Origin: Hyposmocoma kahamanoa
Lineage: Eukaryota > Arthropoda > Insecta > Lepidoptera > Cosmopterigidae
Direction: 5' to 3'
NCBI RefSeq assembly: GCF_003589595.1
Contig: NW_020654810.1
Coordinates: forward strand, 10,331,473 to 10,395,472
DNA length: 64,000 bases
Shown here: positions 50,101 to 59,100 of the stretch, piece after piece
Layout: each line of letters starts with the position of its first letter
Position numbering within the stretch: the first letter of the stretch is position 1
Translations under genes and position numbers: made by a program
Notes under the pieces: model-generated
What the model saw: the letters and a program-made list of their open reading frames with translations, nothing else
Told to the model about the DNA's origin: nothing
Databases searched by the model: none

Positions 50101-53100
50101 AGTACACAGGTACCCAGTTAATATGTACTTACCAATATCATCGCAATCCAAACACTGTAACAACGAATGGAAGAAACCTCCACCAAATGCCTCTCGTAAC
50201 AACCTCCAGGTATTGTCCCCAGCCGTACGGTCCGCAAGTAGGGACCCAAGGAATAGAAGAGCTTGAACTCGAGTTGACAAGGACTCTGCCGTGCAAGTAT
50301 CTGGAAAATATTTTTATAACCTACTGCAAAAAATATGCTTGAGAGGAAATAATAAAGATTATTTAACCTCAAAAGTCAAACATAATCAACTTTAAAAATT
50401 AAGAAATCATTAATCTTACCAAGGTAGTTAAATGAGAAATCATGATTATAACATGATCTAGAAGATATTCTTTCACACAACAATGTTTATACCGCATGAA
50501 AATGTATAAACTTAACGTAAAATCTGTATAATAACTATGTTATACTATTAAACATAAATTTATATAAAATATCTTTGAGTAAATGTTTTATTAACGAGAA
50601 TTTAACTACATTTCTTTTTTTTTCCAAAACTAATTAGCAGTAGAGCTCCTTATGTAAGAGTTCGTACAGGGAAGTACTACCACCTTAACTATTTCTGCCG
50701 CCAGGAAGTAATGTGAACATTACTGCGTTCCGGTTTTAAAAGTTTGTGTGTAATTTCACACAGGCACATGCGACTTGTCAACTTATGTCTCAGGGTGACG
50801 GGCGCAGTGAGTGTGCCCTCAGATCTTTGGGATTTAAAGCTCTAAGTGGTACTGTAACTACTATGGACAGGCGTGTCGCTTACCACCAAGCACACGATTT
50901 GTTCGTCTCGTCATTTGGTTCATAAAAAACCGTAAGTCGCAAATTTCTTTTAATGAACAAGGTAATCCCACACAATAAACCCTCGAGCTAACGGACTCAA
51001 CTGGTGTTGCAATAGTACAAGCAACAGGTGACTAATAGAGGAGGAGGTTTTTTTGTAGATCACTGGATCCACATCCAAGTGAATTCAGGCATACCATCTG
51101 GTCTGGAACTATGATATCCATGATTATGATGTCGGTTCACAAATGTCATAGTAATCACGTAACATACTCAAAACTAAAAATACGGTCGAATTGAGAACCT
51201 CCTCCTTTTTTTTAAGTCAGTTAAAAATACATGCTAATTTTAGTAATTCAACGAATATAGAGCTACGTTAGGAAGCAAACAGCAGGCGCTATCTCCGTAT
51301 TGAAAGACGAATTAATATACAAAGCACGTGAGCGAACGAAACAATGGTCATAAAATACCACACTCGATAGATAAGGACACAAATAATAATTTATTGTAGG
51401 TGTTAGGATACGGAATAAAAATCTCTTTAAGGTGAGTAGATGGAGTAATTTCTTTTAAATCAAATTTCTTAAAGAAAAAGTTGTGGGTTCCATAAAATTA
51501 AATATCTGTTTGGCTCGTCACTGGAAACATAAATAAAATAATAAAACTGTTTTATTTCGAGTTTTTAGGTTTTGGCGATTGTTACACATAGGTAATGAAA
51601 CTATTTTTCCGGATTTAAACCGCGAATATTTGTTTTTTCAAACAAACCAACCGTGACCATGGGACATATAAAGGGCCCGAATCGTTGGTTTGTTTGAAAA
51701 AATAAATAAACGCGATTTAAATCCGGAAAAATAGTTTCAATTCCAATGTTTTATTTGTATATATTAATATACCAATAATTACACAAAAGCTGAATTAAGG
51801 GACTGGTGTTTCCTTTTAGGCTTGATAGGGCCTGTGTTAAGAGATACCGCTATTCTATATATAGATAGGTACAATATTCAAATTTGCTCTTAATTTGAAT
51901 ATTGACGTCTACTAGAACAAGTTTTAAAAACATAGATAACATACATACATATACTTCACGCCTTTTTCCCATACATAACAACCAGTACGTTTACAGTACA
52001 TTCAAACTTTAACAAATAAATATTGTAGATCGTAAAAGTAATCGTGCTGGCACTACTGGTAACATTTTATGTACGTCACCGACAGCGGACACTGATCTCC
52101 TCTAAAGCCATAATCCACCAATCTAAGTCAGTGCGGGGAAATTATACAAGTCTTAGAAGAGTTTTGTAAACCTTCTCATGTATTTTAACCATAATTGACA
52201 TTTTATAAACAAACCTTCATCAAACGGAGTAATAGTTAACAGCAAGTTATGAAGACAGTCCGTCGTCGTGGCGAGGGTTTCGCGTACACACTTATGAGCC
52301 GTAGCGGCGTAAAGAGCACGGCATGATGCTCTTTGAATACGCTGATTTTCGGATGTAGTGCCGTTTGACCAGGATGTGCATCTGGGAATTTTATTTATAT
52401 TTTCAACCATACTTACAGAATCTTAGTGTACACGTAAATAATGTTAATTACTTGATGTTGTGCGATGCTAAGAAATATGCGTTATGGGAGCCACGTGTAT
52501 ACTGCACACGACTTCTGATAATGTGATCATAAAAAGGATAATCTATAAGTTTATAAAAGCATTAATAATAATTAGCACGGAGCTATTGTTTTGAACTAGA
52601 ACTCATCCCGTCCTCAATAAAGAAATTGGAAAGTATCACTTTTAGAGAAGTGACAAAATTAAAATATAACGACGACTATATAGATATAATTAATTACCTA
52701 CGAGTGGCTTGCACACCGGTTTTCATGGTGTCGCCATCTCTGAGGTCTGAACTTTTCTGTATTGTCTTGGGTCTAAGCGTTTGTCGTGGTTGTTTCCGAA
52801 TTCCATAACACAAGTGCTTTAGTTACTTACTTTAGGATCAGAGCAACGTGTGATGTTGTCTAATATTTATTTACATATTTATATTGAACTATTTTCATAT
52901 TAAATGGAACTCTGTTATATTTAATAAAAGCGAAATATACCAGTTGGCAACAAATTAACAAAATCAAACTTTAAAAAGAAAAAAGAAACCATTTCTGAAA
53001 ATAAGTATCGGTTTGTTTTTGCTTTCGTAAAAAAATTCACTTTCCGAATTTCGTCATTTTAATAATGAGGGTGCGTTATGATAACCTAGAAATGACCGGT

Positions 53101-56100
53101 ACCTAGTACCTTATTTTCACTCACAACATGTACACATAATTATGTATGTATACATGTCATATAACAACCATGCTACAGTTCTTTAGGATGATCGGAATGA
53201 CTCCCAGACATATAATTCGAGCCACCGTGCATTTTCGGTTTAAAATACTCAAAGATAAAAAATGTTAGATTGACAACAAACTGTCAAAGTAATTTTAAAG
53301 CTGGTATATAAAACGTCATTTCCGTACGTCCTTGTCGAAAATTTGAATTTGTAAAACATGAGAAAATTTTTCCTTCAATATAATAATTTTTTTGTACATA
53401 ACAAAGCTAAGACGACCTCCATAGTGTTTTCAAGGTTTTCAAGGTGTCGCCATCTCTAAGGTATCGGGTCCGATTCCCGTCGATTGTGGTCCCGTCGTCA
53501 TTTCCGATTTCTATAACACAAGTGCTTTACTTGCTTACTTTGGGATCAGAGCAACGTATGTAATGTTGTTAACAAGATTTTTGTGTCCTAGCTCTTTAAA
53601 AATAATAATGAAAGACGGTTTGAATTATGTGTCCGAAATTGTAGCTTACAATTTCGGACACATAATTAAAACGAGACGTTACTTACCTAAACAACAACCT
53701 ATAGAGTCCCCGATCATTCCATTCTTGTATAGGGCAGCGGGCGAATGAGCTGACATTGTACAGCACTTCAGCAGTTGCTGAAACCAGCGCGGCAGTAGGC
53801 GGAGGTCGACCACGGAACGTGATTAAAGAAGGTGACACGTGGACGTCGCCGCACTTTTGTGATCTTACTTCTAGCTCTGAACGGCGTTCAAGCAATGACA
53901 ATGGAAGATTTGGCTCTGTAAAAGTAATATGACAGAGATTTTAAATTGTTCATAAATAATATAGTATTCAAAAGTAAGAGACGAATATCTGTTAGTAACG
54001 CAACACACTCTATAGCCCCGCACTAGGGAAATCCTGAGTCGCGGGTGCCATGGACACCCACCATAGACAACCCACCCAAACTGACGACTGAAATAAATGC
54101 AGACCATACACATATTTCTTCCGGCCTGGCATTCGAACCTAGGACCTATGCGTGGCAGTCCGGCTTGGTAACCGTTCGGCAAAGGAGGCAGTAAAGTGCT
54201 CCATGTGAAAGAGTTCTTCCAAAGAAGCTGCCACCTTACTTATTTCTGCCGCGTAGCAGTAATGTAAGCATTATTGGGTTCCCGTTTTGAAGGGTTGAGG
54301 GTGCTGGTGAAATTACAGACCTATGGGACTTGTCAACTTATGTCTCCGGGTGACGGGCGCAGTGGTAGTACCCTTCAGATCTTTGCACTTTAAAACTGTG
54401 AAAAGCACTGCAACTACTATGGATAAGTGTGTCGCTTACCACCAGATGCACGACTTGCCGGTCTTGTCACTTGGTGTCATAAAACTCTCATTTGAGATAA
54501 TCTTTGCAACCATTGTAACAATTTTTAAAAATTCGTTCAGGGGACAATGTTACGTTCTTAATAGTGAAACTTAGAAGTCATCAATTTAGAAGTATTTCAT
54601 AAATTTTGAAGAAGCAATTTTACTGCACTACATAGTAAAAGCATTTGACAACTATTCAAAATTAAGTAAATTGTTTGACAATAAACAGTAGACACAAATT
54701 GATGGTTTGATATTTTACAATATGCATGGACATTTAAAACAGACATTTATAAATCAGGAGAGAGACATTTATAATCGGTAATACTGGTTTATTGCGTCAC
54801 ATCGGTAAAGGCGCAATACAACCTACGTACAGTTAATGATCGTTTGTTAAAAAAGAGACGGTGCTTGCCCCACCACTGACTTCAACAGTTAATGCCTCTA
54901 TTGTTAGTAAAAATAGCGAAGAACATTAATGTTCAAACAAACAACACGTCAGTTAATAAACACCTGAGTTGACTGAAATATTTAAAAAAATTACAAATAA
55001 ACCCTATTTGACAAGGTTACAACAGTAGCAAACGACTTTAAGAATTACCACACAGTTACGGGTTTAGCACCACTCGCCAAGTTTTAGTGAACAAACGATA
55101 ATTGACCTAGTAACCAGTTGCTAAATTAAGCATCAACATTTCGCGTTTAATGCCTTTATTTGCAAATAAATTGGAATGATTTAAGCTTTCTTTTTTTGCT
55201 ACATATTTAATAAAAAACATACCAATTTGATGATACACATTCTCCGAACATAACTTACCAAGAACGTTTTTGTACTCCTTTTCATTACACAAGTCCACCA
55301 ATATGTTTAAGCAGTTATCCAAAAACTGGGTATCTTTCAATGTATTTAGAATTCCTGTTTCCACAATCTGAAATTAAAATGGTGTCGTTTGTGTTAAATG
55401 GCCGGGAACAGAATTTTAAATGAATTAGATTAGTACATGAATATAATCTCTGTCACTTGTTCGCTTAAGTCCACAGACAAAGTCAACAGATAACTAATAC
55501 CTGCGCATGGACTTTAATTACCCGGAGTTTCTCATTTGAATTCAGTTTATTTTAGGCTTTAGGTAATCCAGTTAAGCTAATGCCATCTTGGGTAAAAGTG
55601 GTCTAACTATGATTCCATTAGATCGTATATTTAATCCGCACTTTTGTTTACATTTTTACATTCTACGCAGTTGTTTTGACTCGGTTATCGTTCCAAACAA
55701 AAGGAGGAAAAATAAAATAACGGAACTAAAGAAAATATATTTTTTGTGTTTTTAAGTACAATATCATAACTACATTTTATATATACGCTTAAATACTAAT
55801 ATTGTTTATTGTATCATTAGATATAATAAATACATTTTAAAATTTATTCGTTATCAAATAGACCCTAAAAATATTATTACCGTTTCTTTTAAGTTGCCTC
55901 TTAATATTAAGGATTTGAACGATTCTAACTATTCTACTACATTTAATATGTATCATATTTCTTGTTATGACTTCTCTATAGACAGTCAATACATTTGTAT
56001 TTTCCCAAATTTTTCAGCCCAGACTTTTCTTTAAACGAAAACTTCGAATTAATTTATATTAAGTCACGATTCTATATCTAACCAGCCCCATTGTTATTAA

Positions 56101-59100
56101 ACATTCGTTTCTAGTCTATCGTTACAAAAAGCTTTTGTAAAATCCTGGGTCAAATATTCAAACAAAAAATTGTAACGAAAAACAACAACAACTTTAACCT
56201 GTTCAGTTTGTTAACATCCATTTAGTGTCTAAACCCAAAACACGATTAAATTCATGATAATCACATTCCAATCACACTCCAGTTTGTCCATTGTGTACAT
56301 ACCAAATCTATAAATAATATGTTCAATAGAATTCCAATCTTACTAGCCTAACATTGATAAATAATAATTGAATCCGTCCCATTATATGATAACATTATCA
56401 ATTTCACAATAAGAACCTTATTAGCTTTATCACTGTCAATCATTTGTACTAATATTAAAATTAATAGTGCAGTAAAATAGGAACATTATACATATAGTAC
56501 ATTTTGATTTATAAGCCTAAACAATACATCACAAGACTGTGATCCAATAATTCCACTGAATTAAATGAGATGCTTTGATTGTCTAATGATGTTGTTATCA
56601 TTTTACAGGCAACATTCCGTCGGTTACATTTCCCGTTCTGTATTTCTGATGATATATTTTAAGCTACAAGACCAACGTTTTTTTAAAGTCAACAGTCCAG
56701 AATCAATAAGGAAAGCGGTACAGCATTTTTGCATTACAATAAACAATAATGAATCATAATATACGGTACATTAATTTTCAGTGCCAACCAATTTGGTTAA
56801 ATTATATTATAACTTATTAAATTTAAGAAAAATGCCTTCTTTGTTTTTAAGCATGACACTTCGAGGGTGGTATTCTAATTTTGAAGAAGTTCTTCCGCAC
56901 GGTTCTACTTCAAAAGTGCTCAGAATGACTGTCAGGCTTGCCACTACTATCAATTGTGCGAATCGACCTCCTGAAACACAAATATTTAGTTATGAATATT
57001 ACATGACGTTTCTTAAATGGCTCGCGTCACTAATATCCTTTAATAACACGAATATTGATATCAAAGTCATTACCAATGAAACTATTCAGGCATCTCAAAG
57101 TAAGTTAACTTTTAAACTAACAATAAGACCGTTAAACATAGGATATTTTAAAAATATCCTCAAAAGCCTTTGCCAAGTCTCGCCAATTATGTTTTCGTAA
57201 ATATGACTATCTTAAAATCACAAAGACAGTTGTGACTGGCGATAACAAATGGGGTTTTAACTGACTTAATAAAAGATCATGCTGTATTATTAGCAAACTG
57301 TCAAGTTTTCTAGTACAATCGTATGCAAATAATAAATCATTTTCTCATACTGTGAATAATGTTTAAATAACACGACGACTTTTGTTATTTGTCTTACAAT
57401 GGTTGTTTTATGTTCATTTCTTAAATCACCATTTAAAAACAATGAGAGATGCCTGCTACATTCATTACATTGGAAGAAATCACTTTATGGGATAAGCTCG
57501 CCTTTGTACAAAACGTTTTATTTCTTTGTATACATTTGTTTTGTTGTACAATAAAGTGTTTACATGTATATATACCTATTTGTTATAAAAGTTCTGTTTA
57601 ACGATGCACATTAATAGTAGTCACTATAAGACTTTCATACATCGCTGAGTAAAGTACAAAAGTCAACATGGCTCCTAGTTTACCATTTACCAAAATTTCA
57701 ATCAGTCATAAAAATAAATTTAGTAATTAAAATTACATTTTATATAAGTTAATCTAAATATTTACCTCCATAGCAGTATAGACTATTAAAAAATGACTAC
57801 GTACCTGGACAACTCCTCGGACCATCGCCAAACGCTATAAACCCAGCCGGGTGAGCGTCATTGGCAAACCTCTCTGAGTCAAACGTGTCAGGGTCAGCGA
57901 AATGAGCTGGATCCCGTTGAATGCAACAAATTGGTATAAGAACATTCTCTTTCATTTTCAGTTGCAAATCAGTCCCTGGTAGAGCACAAGACGAAGTACA
58001 TAGACGGGTGGTCAACGGCGTAGGAGGATGCAGCCTTAACGTTTCACACATAACCTGCAAAAGTAACTTCATCGAAACCGCAGCATCATAATTCAATTCG
58101 CCAAACTGTGTCAATTTCTCCTTTATCTCATTCCGCAATTGATCTTGCAGCTCTTTGTTCTTGGCCAAATGGTATAAACAAAACGACAATGTGGTCGCCG
58201 ATGTTTCTAAGCCTGCTAGCATGAATATGTACGAATTGGAAGTGATCAAATCATCAGTCATTTGAAAACCGTTTAGGTGAGTTTTCTGTACATTCAACAT
58301 CAGTTGGAGAAAGTCATGTCTTTCAAATCCAGTGTTCCGCCTCTCATCAAGAACTTGCTTTATAATACGGGTGAAGAAGACCTCTATTTCGCGGGAATAA
58401 CTGACTAAATTTAACATTCTAAACAACCTAGGAAAAAATGTACGGGTATATCGTTTCAATATGCGTGACCGTGAGGGTTCGAGAGCTTTTTGGGCCATTT
58501 TCAGAAAAGGCGAGTCGGCATTTTTTAAGGAATCCGGATTAACCCCAAAAGCACAACTGCCGATAACATCAGTCGTGTAGCGACTCATCAGATCAGGTAC
58601 GTCGACTTCCTCCAGGGAGCCCTGCAGTAAAACACTTTTCAATGTCTCCGCACACTCTGCGATTAAAGGAAACATAGCTTTCATCTTAGCTGAAGAAAAT
58701 GTAGGAGTGACAATTTGTCGCATCGATTTCCACTCAGAACCGCTCATGTTGGCCAAATTGCGAAGTAGAGGTTCCCGCTTTATGTCCGTATTAGCCGATA
58801 TACGATCACTGAAACATTGAAACTCCTTGGTACATATATTTTTCACTATATCCAGATCTATTATCATCAAAGTCGGTCTTCGCGCTTGAAATATGCCCAC
58901 ATATTTTTCCTGCCTGAATTTATGATACAAGACCTGCAGTGTGTCAGCGTAGCTTTTCCTCATGGTTAGTGTCGCCCCGAAATTTCCAAATATAGGACAT
59001 GGTTCTCTGTAAGGCACATTCCGTTTCTCCCAGTACTTCCGTCCGCCGGTAGAGTAGTGATAAATTCCCAAAAGGAACGTAAGAACAAATATTATTACTA

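Noticed and set aside
56781..57200. Plus-strand frame of 139 codons next to the P450
   Set aside because: It is antisense to the P450 last exon and intron; the exon on the minus strand has splice site, phase and family match.
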